Shown here one piece after another: positions 31,171-44,200 of a DNA stretch of 64,000 bases (positions are counted from its first letter, which is position 1; every line of letters begins with the position of its first letter). The notes under the pieces are model-generated. The model worked only from the letters and a program-made list of their open reading frames with translations. It was not told the origin of the DNA and ran no database searches. The position numbers and the translations under genes were made by a program. Source of the stretch: Symbiodinium natans (taxonomy: Eukaryota > Sar > Dinophyceae > Suessiales > Symbiodiniaceae); contig CAJNDS010001112.1 of assembly GCA_905221605.1 (NCBI GenBank), forward strand, positions 2,501,472 through 2,565,471, in the 5' to 3' direction.

Positions 31171-31817
31171 AGTATGACCCAAAGTGCACAACGCACTTTG
31201 CGGGGATGTTGGGCCGCTGTCAGTGCACAGGCGAGCTTGACGTGCCAAATCTTGTTTCCATAAGGGCTGCTTCCCAAGTCATGGTCCCTTTCTGGATACC
31301 TCCCAGAACTATATGGGGGTTTACGAAATAAGGCACCCCTAATTTCGGACAACCCCATATGGGGCGCCATGGCAAGAGAGGAATCCCAGAAGGGACCAGA
31401 ATTTGGGACGGCCCTGCATAACTCGTGCTCAGAAGAAGCCTCGACCGCCACAATGGGGTGTGTCGCTGAGAGTGGAGCTCAGCGCTCACTTTGTGGCTTC
31501 CAGAAGAGCCCGAAATCTGATGGGCCACTGAGCCTACGAAGCACCACACAAGTTGTCGATGTGCTTGGCCGTGTGCAGCAAAAGCGCTTGCAGCAAGAGC
31601 CGTTTGCGCTTTCAAGCCGGATGCGTGTTTGATAACTTGTCCAGATGCCAATCTCGCGTCGGAGAGTGGCATAGATGAACTTTCTTCTTGCAGACATTAT
31701 CAATTAGTAAGACCGGAACCTCCAAATCCCGAGTCTCCTGTACATGCTACTTCTAGGTTTCATCGTACGTGCTACTTCTAGGTTTCATCGTTTCTGCTTT
31801 TAGGGATTTCCGCTTTC

Positions 31818-31924
31818 CCTAAGGGTCCATGTACCATGTTGTTCTATACTTGGGCCCCAAAGTCCCCCATATAGGAGGTACTTTAAGGGCCAAAGTATTC
31901 CCCATTTACTCGTAGGTACATGGA
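31818..31924. mobile_element. Palindromic MITE, AAGGGTCCATGTACC family
   Basis: Left arm AAGGGTCCATGTACC, inner TTGGGCCCC.., right arm GGTACATGGACCCT. Full copies are at 18348-18450, 24172-24272, 37264-37376, 57342-57472 and 59762-59905. Half copies are at 28438-28488, 32744-32803, 40168-40222 and 44700-44760. The copy at 59762 contains a TTTAGGG block in its loop. This is the most numerous short family in the window. Confidence 0.75.
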
Positions 31925-32841
31925 CCCTAAACCCTAAACCCTGTAAGTTTGCCCATGTCGTTGCCTGTAAGTTTGGAACTACCCCCCCTACACCCCCCGC
32001 CCAAACAATATGATTTGCTCTCTCCCTCTCAGGGCAATACCAGGATTTGTCCTTTAACATTTTTACTAATTGCTTCAGACCCCCCCCCGCCCCCAAAAAG
32101 AACAAACAAAATCAAAAACAAAACGAATAAACAAATCAAAAGATTCTTCTTAATAGGGGTAATGTAGGGATTCTTATCTTGCCCTAAACCCTACACCCGA
32201 ACTAGTAGATGCCCGCAACATCCCGTAGCTCACATCGCCTGTCAGGCCTGGTGGGCGACCAGGTGCTCAGGGCGCGTTCTGGGATTAGGGTTTGGGGTTA
32301 GGGTGAAAAAAATGGTGTAGGGTTTATTTAGCCTTTAAGGTAAGAGTAATGACTTGCTTCGTAGCTGAGTAGGTAACGTTTTAACCTTTTGGGGCATATA
32401 TGATCCTACCAGAATTGCAAGGTTAACCCTTCTTTGGCCCAGGGTACTCACACAGAGAGCAATGAACGTGGCCAACTTCTTAACCGGTCCGCAGCCCTCT
32501 TCAATGGGTTTAGGGTTTAGGGTTTACGGTTTAGGGTTTAGGGTTTAGGGTTTAGAACTGGGTTTAGGGTTTAGGGTTTAGGGTTTAGGGTTTAGTAATT
32601 TAGGGTCTTCCATGTCCGGTACCATCCACCCTCATGCATCTAGGCTCGACTGACTGCTCGACTGAGGACGCGTCAGTACGGAGGTGCTCAATGGGATGTC
32701 CACTCGATCTTAAGGCTTAAGGGACGAACACGTTCGCCCAAATATGTCATCTATAGGAAGCACTTTAAGGCCCAAGTTTTCCCTATTTCGGTACATGGAC
32801 CCTAAACCCCAAACCCTAAACCCTAAACCCTTAGTGTGCAG

Positions 32842-35800
32842 GCAGAGGCATTTTGGTCTGCAGCCAAAGCAGCCGCTGCGGCCACGCGAGGGGATCCCGC
32901 TGCCGTGCCGAGGTTTTTCCAGGGGTTTAGGGTTTAGGGTTTCGAGTTTAGCGTCTGCGGGGACATGGGGGACAGGACCATGTCCCAGACAGCCCCACTG
33001 ACCCCTTTTTTTCAGGAATAGCCCGAAACCCGAAACCCCAAACCCCATAATTAACCCTAAACCCTAGCCAGCCACCTTGAGGCTTAGACCTCTGCTTTGA
33101 GGGGAGGCTAGAGTTTCTGTTTTATTTTTTCTTATTTTTAAAGTTTTTCCTCATAGCTAGACCCTCCTGGCATTGGCACCCCTGAAGGCTGAGTCATGGA
33201 GACCCGGGGTCTGGGAGCACAGTACGAACCTAAGCTAGGATGCCCAGTAGTACCCTTATTCCCTTTTTGGGGGGGTTTAGGTTCCCTTATAAACCCCTTT
33301 AAGCAAAAACAGGGCACCCTTTTTTAAGCCTTGGTAACTGGGCAGCCTAGTAAGGTTGTTTTTTGGAGTTTAGGGTTTATTCTAGGGTTTATTCTAGGGT
33401 TTGTAGGGTTTATCGGGTTTCTGGGGTTTATCGGGTTTATAGGGTCTATAAGGTTTATAGGGTCTACAGGGTGTAGAGGGTTAGGGACATGGGTTTTTGA
33501 TGCCTTGAGGCTCCTACACTAAACAAACAGTCCATCACGCGGAGATTGCATGTAGTTCCTTAGAGGGCTGCGGATTGTGAGACCGCAAACCATTTCAGCC
33601 GCAAATCCCACATCCCCTGAGACCTCTGCACCCTGAACTAGCCTGGACTGGTAGGCTGAGGGATATGGAGTGGGATACTTGTGGGTCGAGGCCATTGTTG
33701 AGGTTTCGGGTTTAGGGTTTAGGGTTCAGGGTTTCGGGTTTTGGGTTTGGGGTTCAGGATCTGAATTTCGTTTTTCCCTGCGGAGCTTGCCTAGGCAGGG
33801 TAGCCAAAAGAAAGCAAGCCATGGAACTCAACTAACCTCTCAGTCACAAGCCCCCCATATCTCCCAAGAACCCCAACCCTTAGGGTTTTGGGTCTAGGGT
33901 TTAGGGTTTGGGGTTTAGGGTTTAGGGTTTAGGGCTAGGAGTTGTCGGAGGCGCCTGGAAGAGCTCAACACGGCGGCCATCGCCTGGCGACCCCGCCCTG
34001 CGAGGTCGTCTGCCAAGGCGTGGGTTTTCGAGTTTAGGGTTTAGGGTTTAGGGTTCAGGGTAAAAAGGTTTTAGGGTTTAGGGTTTAGGGTTTAGGCTTC
34101 AGAGTTTAGGGTTTAGGGTTTAGGGCTTAAGGTTTAGGATGTTCCCCCTTAATACTAGCAGCCATTGGTAGGGATTATAGTACCCCCGCATCTTAATCCC
34201 TATTAAGGACCTCTGGTGTTTTTGGGGGGTTTATAGGGGTTTCGGGTTTTAGGGTTTAGGGTTTAGGGTTTATCGGGTTTAGGGTTCAGGGTTTAGGGTT
34301 TGTCTGTGGGTCTTCTGCGAGTCTGAGAGTGTTGGAAGAACTCGTTTGCGAGGAGGGCAAGGGGGGGCTGGCTCTAAGGAGCAGTCTCCTTTAAAGGGGT
34401 TCTGAAGTATGGGCCCCTGACTTGTATAGGGTTTAGGGTTTAGGGTTTAGGGTTTCGGGTTAGGGTTTAGGGTTTAGGGGGTGTAAGGGGTCCGCGTTTA
34501 AGGGCCCATGCTAATAAGGGACCATGTAACTACCCGAAGACTGGCTGGCTCGAGGCGTTCAGGCGTTTGGAGTTTTAGTGGGGTTACTTGGAGGTTCAGG
34601 GTACTTATAACAGGAGTTTCGGAAGGGGCCATTCAGGGGGCCCATATTTTGTGCTATTCTCGAAAGGAGCTGGAGCTTCTTCGCTACGTGCCCTACGCCC
34701 AGCCATGTCGAGCGTGACTTCTACAAATTCCCATCTAGGGATTGAGGCTCGTACCCCTAAGGTTGAGCCCCTAAAGGTTCCTCCTAAAAAACTCCGAATA
34801 TGGCCCTAAAAAACTGCCTAAAGGATCTTTAACAGGGTCCCCACAACCCAAGGGTGCAACCTTAAGGGTCCAAGGCACAAGCCCTAAACGACGCGATCCC
34901 CTTTACCCTAGCCCTGAAACCCTGAAACCCTGAAACCCTGAAACCCTAAACCCTAAACCCTAAACCCATTCTTCCCGTTGACCGAGGGTGCTGCTCGCGA
35001 GACATGGAGTCAGAGCCTCGGCTTTCGGACTCCGCACCTTCTTCTCGTTGTGCAAGCCGGTATACATGTACACAAGATCAGAGTCGGACATGCAAAAACG
35101 ACTAAATATGAAGAAGTTACATATAATATATATATATATATATAAGAAGAAGAATAATAATAATAATAATCCACTATATTTACATTTATATTTATATTCC
35201 ATTTATATTTCTATTTAAATTTAAATTCATGTTTATATTTGTTGGTTCATCACTACAGTCATTTTGGGCCACATCGCCGACCATGGTTTCAAGCCGAAGC
35301 CGCCGCAGCTTGGCTCAAGCCCAAAATTCGACCCTCCTGACCTTGCGACAGGAGGCAGGGTTTAGTGTTTGGGGTTTAGGGTTTAGGGTTCAGCATTTAG
35401 CGTTTAGGGTGTTTGAAGTTGAGGGATTGAAGGCTGAGGTTTCGCGCGCGCCCGCGCCATCCGTGATGTGTTTAAAGGCTGTGGATGCCAATGCCTCCTT
35501 GACTCTGGAGTTTTGGGATGTTCCCCCTTGAACTAACGGTACCTGAATCGGGATCATCGTACCGTACCCCCTAGTAGAATCCCTACTAGGACTCTTAGTA
35601 GAAGGGGGAATCATCCCAAGTGAGGTTCTAAGCTGCCAGATCAAACACCAACATGCTGGAACCCCAGTGGCGGCCTTGTTCCTAAACCCTACCTAAACAA
35701 TAAACCCTAAACACTAAACCCGAAATATCCCTGCGATGCAGTTCGGCCAGCAGTGAAGAAAGAAGCCGAAAACATGGCTTGGTTCCCGTTTGCCCAGAGT

Positions 35801-36110
35801 AAACCTCGAAGCCAGGCATTTTTTTGGCATACCCTGGGACCCCCTCGACCCCCCAGCCTAAACCCCGAACCCAAAATTCCCTAACCCTAAACCCCAAGCC
35901 CTAAACCCTAAACCCTAAATATTTTTTCTAAACCCTAAACCCTAAACCCTAAACCCTAAACCCTAAACCCTAAACCCTAAACCCTAAACCCTAAACCCTA
36001 AACCCTAAACCCTAAACCCTAGCAGGAGATCGGGCCCATGCTTTCCTTCAGGAGCAAAGGCCCTGCAGCGAAGGGGGCTTGGGGATGCTTCTGTTTGATG
36101 ATGTTGGGAT
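32842..36110 (+). CDS. Unknown protein, three phase-compatible exons
   Basis: Exons 32842-32924, 33951-34023 and 36023 to about 36110. The first follows GTGTGCAG and reads AEAFWSAAKAAAAATRGDPA then AVPRFFQ, ending GG/GTTTAGGG. The second reads RLEELNTAAIAWRPRPARSS then AKAW and ends at GTTTTC. The third follows CCCTAAACCCTAG and reads QEIGPMLSFRSKGPAAKGAW. Phases run 0 to 2, 2 to 0, 0, so a single reading frame passes through all three. No domain recognised; Ala- and Arg-rich. The donor of the third exon is unclear. It may be the upstream part of the CS-domain gene or a separate gene. Confidence 0.5.
33235..33350. mobile_element. CTAGG..CCTAG element with TSD TAAG
   Basis: Starts CTAGGATGCCCAGTAGTACCC, ends TTGGTAACTGGGCAGCCTAG, with TAAG on both sides (33231-33234, 33351-33354). 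Almost identical to 60322-60435. It lies in a large gap between exons, where a target without leading G can be tolerated. Confidence 0.85.
35310..35319 (+). other. Possible relict spliced-leader end
   Basis: TTGGCTCAAG equals the last ten bases of the dinoflagellate spliced leader. Just upstream, TCATTTTGGGCCA (35259-35271) and CCATGGTTTCAAG (35281-35293) look like two further decayed copies. Such relics mark genes that re-entered the genome from processed mRNA. A ten-base match alone could be chance. The frame around it (from ATG 35283) reads MVSSRSRRSLAQAQNSTLL. Confidence 0.35.
35416..35512 (+). CDS. Possible exon before a MITE
   Basis: Open frame reading EVEGLKAEVSRAPAPSVMCL then KAVDANASLTLE. 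It ends where the TTGGGATG MITE at 35513-35619 begins. The composition is good, but acceptor and donor are unclear. It may pair with the ATG-containing frame at 35283-35360. Confidence 0.35.
35513..35619. mobile_element. TTGGGATG MITE copy 7
   Basis: Ends TTGGGATGTTCCCCC and GGGGGAATCATCCCAA. The right arm has one extra T. Flanking 8-mers match at only 5 of 8. Confidence 0.8.
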
Positions 36111-38064
36111 GTTTGGGATTAGGGTTTCGGGTTTAAGGGTTTCATTTGGGATCAGGGAGGGTTTAGGGTTTCACTTCTTCACACATTGTCATGTCAGCGA
36201 CGGGGCCCATCAGCCTAACTGAGCGTCGCTTGAACTCATCTCAACAAGAAGTCGCTCGCGCCCACGCTTGAGGCTTCTGGCATACGCGGCAGAGCATACA
36301 AAAGCCAGCATGTATATTCGACCAGGGTCACCACGCAGGGTCTTGTGTCTCGCGGCCTTCAAGGTTCTCAGGAGCTGTTCAGTGGAAGCTCAAGGAGGCC
36401 TAACGCTTTCAGGGGCTTGTCGTGCGTCGCGTGTCCGCAGCGGCCCGCCTCTTTTCGGTCCAGAAGCCAGGGTATGAGATGAGCCCGCAGTAGCCAGCGC
36501 GATTGGGCCATGCAAGCCACGATGCTGGCAACTCAGCTGCAAGATGCCTGTTGGCCTACAAACATCCTTGGAAAAGAAGCACCCCACTACAGACTCCCTG
36601 TAAAGCATATATGTATCAGTCTGTTGGGGGATAGAGTAGGAGCCAAATTCCCTAGCTTCCTCCGAAGAATGTGCGGTGCCATGACTTGGTAGACCCGCGG
36701 GTGCCCTTTTGCGCCTCTTTGGGTTGTGGGTTCCAGCCAAACCCAAAAAGAGGGTAAGCGTAGTGAATATGGCTATTGGGCTACCAAGACTGACTATACA
36801 ATAGTATAGCGTATTTTGATACACTGTCTTTTGCATCACATCACATCATATTCATTACCCCCCCCCTATTCCAAACAGGCAAGTTCCTTTGTACTCCTAG
36901 GCATGAGGCTATCCGGGACCCTGGTAAAAGTTCGTTCCTGGAAGTGAGTCTCGGAAAGCTACTCCCCCGAAGCGAAGCGTGCGCGAACCGATGTTGCTAG
37001 TTTTGGCTGCGTATTTTCCGATACCGTGGAGGGGCGAGAATGCTATGTCAGATATGCGATGTAATGGCATCATGAGGCGGTAGGGGTCTTCTGTTTGCTT
37101 ATAAGACTCAAGGCCGAGAGCAGCTTGCGATGGCCTGAGGTGACGGCCCAAGGGCAGACGTGGAAGCCACACCTCACCAAGGTTCGACCTCCTCTTCAGG
37201 GTTTAGGGTTTAGGGCTTAGGGTTCAGGGCCGGTCGGGATCGTGAATGCCCTTGGCAAGCCTTACCCTAAGGGTCCATGTACCATCTCATTATACACTTG
37301 GGCCCAAAAGTCCCTATATAGGAGGTACTTCATGAGGCCCAAGTAGTCCCGATTTAGGTACGTGGATCCTTAGGGTTAGTAGTTGGGTTTTAAGATTTGC
37401 AATTTGGTTTGCTTGCGCCACCTTCACTCCATGCTTCACGAAAGGGCTCGCGTGCACACATCTGGGATCAGGGGCCAGTGTTGTGTAGGACACTGGGATC
37501 AGCTTCACGGGGCGCCCTGTGTGAATTCTGGGTATCCTCTGTCGAAGATTGAGCCCGAGTCATAGCACACCGCCAGCCACCGAAGATGCAAACCTCCCCC
37601 AGGCCCTACTATCAAAAGCATTCAAAGCCCTACTAAACCCTAAAAGCCCTCTTGATCTGAAGAGAGAGAAGCTGTTGGGGCAGGCCATCTCGCTGCCCGT
37701 GCACCCCCAACGAGCCGCCGGCATCCACAACCAGGCTCGCTGCGTTGACGCTTTACGACTTTGGTGTTCAGGGCTCGCACGCTCGCTACGAGAATGTGGA
37801 GGGTAGCTACCGAAGAAGGATTAGGGTATAAGCCTCTAGGTTGGCCGGGAAATTGGGAACATGTTGCCCCAGACAGGTAGGTCCTAAACCTCGAGCCTCC
37901 ATGCACCCACATGTCCCAGACTCACGACCAGACCCTCCCGTAAAGCCGACGCCCCCAACTCTCATGGACCCTACATTATAAAGAGGCATAAACCTGGCAG
38001 AGGAACGGACATAAAATCCCATAGGCTCGTGCTGGTACTAGAAAGTCTGGTAACCGTCCCTTAC
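36110..38064. other. Mostly unique spacer
   Basis: Contains the CTTGGTAG element (36685-36787), one AAGGGTCCATGTACC palindrome (37264-37376) and only one telomeric patch. Frames on both strands at 36268-36839 and 37549-38022 are open but lack splice or family support. If a further gene hides here it is not recognisable to me. Confidence 0.45.
36685..36787. mobile_element. CTTGGTAG..CTACCAAG element
   Basis: Inverted ends CTTGGTAGACCC and GGGCTACCAAG, 103 bp, same family as the LRR-gene introners. No convincing target duplication, so probably old. It interrupts otherwise unique sequence (36190-37190) that holds no defensible exon. Confidence 0.7.
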
Positions 38065-38202
38065 CTTGGGGACATCAGCCCCCAAAAAATGGGGTCATAT
38101 ACCCTACGCTACCATCCCCATTAAGGTATATGAATATGAACCATAAACCCTTTGTTCCGCTAAACCAAAAACCGTCCTTTCAAGGTGCATGTGGTCCTCA
38201 AG
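38065..38202. mobile_element. CTTGGGGAC..GTCCTCAAG element
   Basis: Inverted ends CTTGGGGACATCA and GCATGTGGTCCTCAAG, the same ends as the introner at 54678. Flanks TTAC and GTAA are reverse complements rather than direct copies. It lies 63 bases upstream of the first exon of the CS-domain gene model. Confidence 0.7.
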
Positions 38203-38264
38203 GTAAGAGCCCTCCCAAAACCCTAAACCCTCAATCCTAAACCCTCAGCCCTGACTCCCTGCAG

Positions 38265-41200
38265 GGCGACGGTGCCCGGGCGGCGGCAGCACTTGCGTCC
38301 TTGGGGGCGGCAGCAGCGGCATCGGGGAGGAGGACGGGTTCGACACCTCTGCCCCCACGTTATGAAGTTTTTGCGGCTTTTTAGGGTTTTTGGGGTTTAT
38401 GGTTCTGAGCCCTTATGAAGTTTGAAACTTCATAATATGGGGGCACAGGTGTCTAAGTTTAGGGTTTAGGGTTGTGGCTCGTTTGCGGCCGGGCGGTGAC
38501 CGAAAGCCGAAAGCCCGTTGCGAAAAAAGAAGGGCTTAAACGTTGGGACCCTAAACCCTAAGCCCTAAATCCTGGACCCTAAACCCTAAACCCTAAACCT
38601 GTGAACTTCCTGGAGTCTGGACGCATGTTTTGCTAGGCCCCATATCACCAACCCTCAGCCCCCCCCCCCCCCCCCGCACCGTAAACCCCAGGTTTGGGGT
38701 TTGGGGTTTGCGGTTTTGCAGGGGTTGAGGGCTTTGCCCTTCCTGCTATACCGGTATGGGGATTGGGGCTTCCCGGAGCCTCTTCAGTCCTGGGTCAAGA
38801 AAAGGGAGGGTTTAGGGTTTAGAGTTTAGGGTTTAGGGTTTAGGGCTGAAGGGAAAGGGCCCCCGACCAGGCGAAGATGCATCTGCTCAGCCGCTGACGA
38901 CGACGAGTTGGGCTACGGGCGGGAGGACGCAAAGCCGCTGGACGCCTGAAGACCTCCCCCCGCAACGCAAAAAACAAATTACAATACTATAAAAATGTTA
39001 ATGAAAGAAAATGTAGATATACTAGTTTCAGAATATTTATTGTGATAACGTAATTTCAGAGTTGGTTGCAGGTCATGCATTTCTGGTGCCCAGGTCTGAA
39101 CTCCAAACCCTTCAACACCCTAAACCCTAAACCCTAAACCCTAAACCCTAAACCCCAAACCCTAAACCCTAAGCCCTAAACCCTAAACCCTAAACCCTAA
39201 ACCATAAACCCTAAACCCTAAACCCTAACCCGAAACCGGAGGACATCGGCCCCGGCGGCGAGGATCCGGAGGCCCGCCAGCTGGTCTCAGAGTTCGAGTT
39301 GTAGGGCTATATAGGGTTCTATACCGTCCTTAAGGGTTTTAGGATATGGTATATAGTATACATAGTATATAGTATATATATAGTCTATATAGTATATATA
39401 GTACATATATATATATATAGTATATAAAGTATATATAGTATATATAGTATATATAGTATATATAGTATATATAGTATATTGTATGTACTATATGGTGTTT
39501 ATAGGGTTATATAGGACGAAAGCAGTGCCGGACTTCAATTCTGCTAGCACCAATTCGCGGCCGTCTACACATAACTAGGGGGCCTCTGACTATAAACAGG
39601 GGGACCCGCGGGTGGGGGGGGGGGGGGGGGGGGTAAGGGTACAGGGCCTAACTAAACCCCAAGTACCGAAATGACCTACTATTGGGTGCTTCGGTCCCGG
39701 GAACACCGCAAGGAACCCTAAACCCTAAACCCTAAACCCTAAACCCTAAACCCTAAACCCTAAACCCTAAACCCTAAACCCTAAACCCTAAACCCTAAAC
39801 CCTAAACCCGCCCCAAGGTCGTGCGGCTCTTTCACTTGGTGTAGTTCTTTCGTTTTAGGGTTTGGGTTTTGGTACAAATCAAGGTTTATGTTTCTGCATG
39901 ACAAAAACACATGTACACATATCTATAGTGTATATCCCAAGAAAGGGACTTGCAACAACAGTAGAAGGATCTCCCAGCTGTTTTTGAAGTTCCACCTGCG
40001 AATGCTCTTGGGCGAAATGCCTACGCCCTCTTCTCATCACACGGCCCAAACTGTACCAGGTACCCTAAACCTCAGTTTCAGCTGCCGAAAACACCTCAAA
40101 AACCCTCAACAACTCTACTTGCAACACACACCCCCAATCCCTCGAAACTTGAACTCCTAAACCCCGTCCTGAGGGTCCACATACCTGCTTGGGCCTTAAA
40201 TTGCCTCCTATTTAGGGACTTGCGAAGCCCCGAAGCCTAAACCCTCAACCCTAAACCAGGGTTTAGGGTTTGGGGTTTAGGGTTTAGGGTTTAGGGTTTA
40301 GGGTAAACCCCAAACCCTGAATCCTTGAGCCTTGGACGCCAGGGCCGCTACACCTGGGAGCGCTGTGGAGGCTTCGCGGCAAGCAGAGCCCCTGACAGGC
40401 CGAAGTGGTACACCTTGTATTTCCTGCATGGGGTTAAGGTTTGGGGTTTAGGGTTTGGGGTTTAGGGTTTAGGGTTTAGGGTTTGGGGTTTAGGGTTTAG
40501 GGTTTAGGGTTTGAGCCAGAGTGGGCCCTGTGATTCGTTTTTGTTTCGGGCCATGTTGCCTTCTGCGCTCCACTTTAAGCAAAGGAGGCCCTCTTTATTG
40601 GCGTGTGTTCATGCATGGCGGGCTTTCTCTTTGCTGTTTTTAGGATCACGGCAGTATTTGAGAGACCTTCCATTCCTGTGGCTTAATGGTATCTAGAAGG
40701 TTCCTTCGCACAGGATGTGGTCAATCAGGGGGATCTAGCAAAATCACATCATGAATGATCGGATTCATGATGATTTCTGGCTTCAGGGATCAAGGTCTCA
40801 GGGCGTGACAGGTTTATAGGGTTCAAAGTTTTAGGCTTCGTGTCTTCGTCCCTGGTTGAGTCGATGCAGACCGGGTGCAAACAAAAAGGCGTTCGTGTCG
40901 CAGATGCAAACAAAGGCTTTGGTTTCTAGTTGGGGGTGCTGATGAAAACCTTTGCTCGTGGGCGGCTTCTAGGCGTGAGTTTGAGAGGGCCCGGTTGTTG
41001 AAGGAAAGGTAGCGAGACGTCTCAAACAAGTCCCCTAAGGAATGGAGGTGGTAGTGACGGCCCCAGTGGATGAGGATGTCACCAAGAAGGATATCAATGC
41101 CAGCTGGTCCCTGCGACAGGTGCCCGTGGGCCTCGGGCAGTTCGGGCGACGGAATTTGGATTTTGGTTCAGGAATCTACGGCAAAGTCATTGTATGTATG

Positions 41201-44200
41201 CATGTATGTATGTATATTATATTATATTATATTATATTATATTATATTATATTATATTATATTATATTATATTATATTATATTATATTATATTATATTAT
41301 ATTATATTATATATATATATCTGTATATTTTTACATCTATATGCACATCTTTTTGTGCTACTTCAAGCAGGGGCTACGTGGGGGTTTGACGTGGTCGACG
41401 ACAAGTGACATCACGTTTGTTGCCTTGGACTGATCTGCAAACCACTTTTGCTAAGGGTAGTTATATGGGCCCTTAATATGGTCCCTTACCTCCTTCAAAG
41501 GGGTATGTGAGGGGTCCCACGCAACTACCTGCAGAAACCTTTTTGAAAGCAACCTGCTTGACCCCATTGCATTGTGTCTGCATTCAGCTTAGGGTTCTAT
41601 GGGGGGGGCAAGTGTGGAAATGTAACGCTTCTTGGTGAAAGGCGTCGCTCTCGATCAGGGGCGAGGCTCTCTTCGACGGTGTCCCGGGCTGCGAGCTCGA
41701 TGTGGATGAGTGTTTCTGGGAGATCGACGAGGAGCGAGTCCATAGGTAGCCCAATGCTTGGCCAAATCTTGAGCAAGTCCGTACGCAAACCCTGAACCCT
41801 AACCCTAAAGCGCGCAGAGCGCGCGTGCCTAAACCCTGAAGCCTAATCCCCTGAACCAATGCATTTCCCTTGCTCGAGCATTGACAATAAGCTGCTGATC
41901 TTCTCAGGAGGGGTTTAGGGTTTACGGTTTAGGGTTTAGGGTCCTGCCTCCCAGCTGATCGAGCAGAGTCTGGGTCCAAAACAGGGTTAGGGTTTAGGGT
42001 TTAGGGTTTAGGGTTTAGGGTTTAGGGTTTAGGGTTTAGGGTTTAGGGGGAGCCTTTCGGTCCAGGAGCGACTTGCTAGGGTACGCGGTCCCTTAACATG
42101 GTCCCTTGCCTTCCTTTAAAGCGTTCTGAAGGATGGGCCCTTGGGTCTATTAAGGGTTTAGGGTTTAGGGTTTAATTAGGGTTTAGGGTTTAGGGTTTAG
42201 GGTTTAGGCGCAGTCCCCATTCAGGGTTTCCCCATTCAGGGACCATGAAACCTCCATGAGACACTTGGGATCTCGAGTGAGCTGCAGGACGACGACGGAA
42301 ACAAGAAGCTCATGATTCACCTGGCCAAGATGCTTGCTTTAAGGTTTAGGGTTTAGGGTTTAGGTTTTAGGGGTTAGGGGTTATGGTTTAGGGTTTAGGG
42401 TTTAGGGTTTGTTGGGCTTCGGACTCGACTTTGGCGTTATTGGGGTTACTTCAGTTTGAAGGAGTTTTATTTTGGGGATGTTTGAGCGCTTACAGGCTTT
42501 GGAGTTTCATGTACAGGCTCTTACAGGGACAGGAGCACGTAGGACGCAGGAGTTTGGCGCGTAAACTCAACCCTAAACCCTAAACCCTAGACCCTAGACC
42601 CTAAACCCTAAACCCTAAACCCTAAACCCTAAACCCTAAACCCTAAACCCTAAACCCTAAACCCTAAACCCTAACCCTAAACCCGCAAAGACGTCCAAGG
42701 AAGGGAACGCTGTCCCGATGGCCGGACACCCTCATGAAAGGATAGCCGAGCAGAGGCAGCACGCAAGGAATTTCAGGCTTAGGGTTTATGGGGTTTAGGG
42801 TTTAGGGTTTAGGGTTTAGGGTTTAGGGTTTTTGGCATCCCTTTCAAGCCCAAGTAGAATCGAAGTGGGTACATGGACCCTTTGGGATTCCGAATCCTTT
42901 GCCTGAGAGGCCACTGGCGTTGGCACGTGCTCCTCAGGCATGCTACAACTCAGTGAGAGGGAGTAAGGCAGAGCCGTGCGGATCAGACGTCCGGCATCGC
43001 ATGTGCCAGTACGCCATGGCAGGCAAACTCCCCAAAGCATGGCATTCTGGCGCAAGCCATGCGCAGGAGGTTCGTTAGATGGCACCGGGCATCAGGACAT
43101 GCAGCCAAGTCAATTGAGGGCATCTGATTGGTGGCATCCTCCGCCCGAAGCCATAAACCCTAAACCCTAAACCCTAAACCCTAAATTGAAACCCTACACC
43201 TTCAACCCAAGGCTTGAACTAAGAGGCTGGATTTCCTTCCCTTTGAAACCGAGCCCGCCCAGATGGTCAAAGCACCGCGATGCCACTGGAGCAGGATGTC
43301 GATAAGGGTGGTCCTTGTGTTGTACTACTACTTGCTTCAGAACCCCGAAAAAAAACAAAAATGTTCTTCCTCATGAAGGGTAACATGGGGACTTTTATTT
43401 CTATTTGTTATTCTTTTGGGGTTCTTAAGCAAAGAGTAGAATGTGAGCTACCCAAAGTGATGGGTGCTTCATGTAGGGGCCTTAATGATTAGAATAGGGT
43501 TTGGGCGGGTTATTGTAGTATAAATCAAAAGGGATCTAGGGAATACTTGTAGTGATTATTCCGACCCCTATATTACCCAAAGTGGGTGCTTCAGTTGCCG
43601 CCGGGTGCTTCGCTCCACGTGTGACTACAAAGACTCTCTCAAGGTCACCATAGGCAACTGCCAACGCGTACAAAAAGGCATGTTGCTTGCGACTGCTATA
43701 CAGTAGGAAATGACGACGATGTTTTGTCAGCATTGCTTTTGCCAACTTCGACACAGCCACCGCAACCTTCAAACCTCAGTTCCGAAAGACCCTTGCTGCA
43801 TGGTCCCTTAGTATGGGCCCTGAAAAAGGCGCACCATATATACCCGTGATATATCCTATACAACCCAAGGGCCCATACTTAAGGGCCCATATGACCTCCC
43901 TCAGAACCAAACCCTAGAAGCCCTCGACCCCAACCCTAGGGCTCCAAGCACAGAAATAATAGCTGCCCTGGGGTCTAATGTCTGTAAAGAATACCTACTT
44001 AGGGCTATTTGGAGCCTTAGGGCCAAGGAAACCCTAAACCCCAAGCCCCAAGCCCCAAACCCCAAACCCCAAACCCCCAAAACCCTAAACCCTAAACCCT
44101 AAACCCTAAACCCTAAACCCTAAACCCTAAACCCTAAACCTCAGTTCCTTTGCCGCAGGTGCCCCGGGCCGCCGGCGCGAGGCGGCCCCAGCGCAGGATG

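Noticed and set aside
38947-38949. TGA as the stop of a gene ending KPLDA
   Set aside because: Possible, but a GA donor just upstream (38926) joins in phase to an acidic exon at 39242 that leads into the CS domain. Kept as an alternative only.
41042-41433. Two-exon mini-gene 41042-41191 plus 41371-41433 ending TFVALD
   Set aside because: Splice sites look good, but the protein leaves the CS domain unfinished. Using the donor at 41140 and acceptor at 41658 completes it.
41597-41859. Minus-strand coding exon reading RTDLLKIWPSIGLPMDSLL
   Set aside because: Protein-like by eye, but the + strand over the same bases has clean AG and GT sites and continues the CS domain in phase. The minus frame is taken as a shadow.
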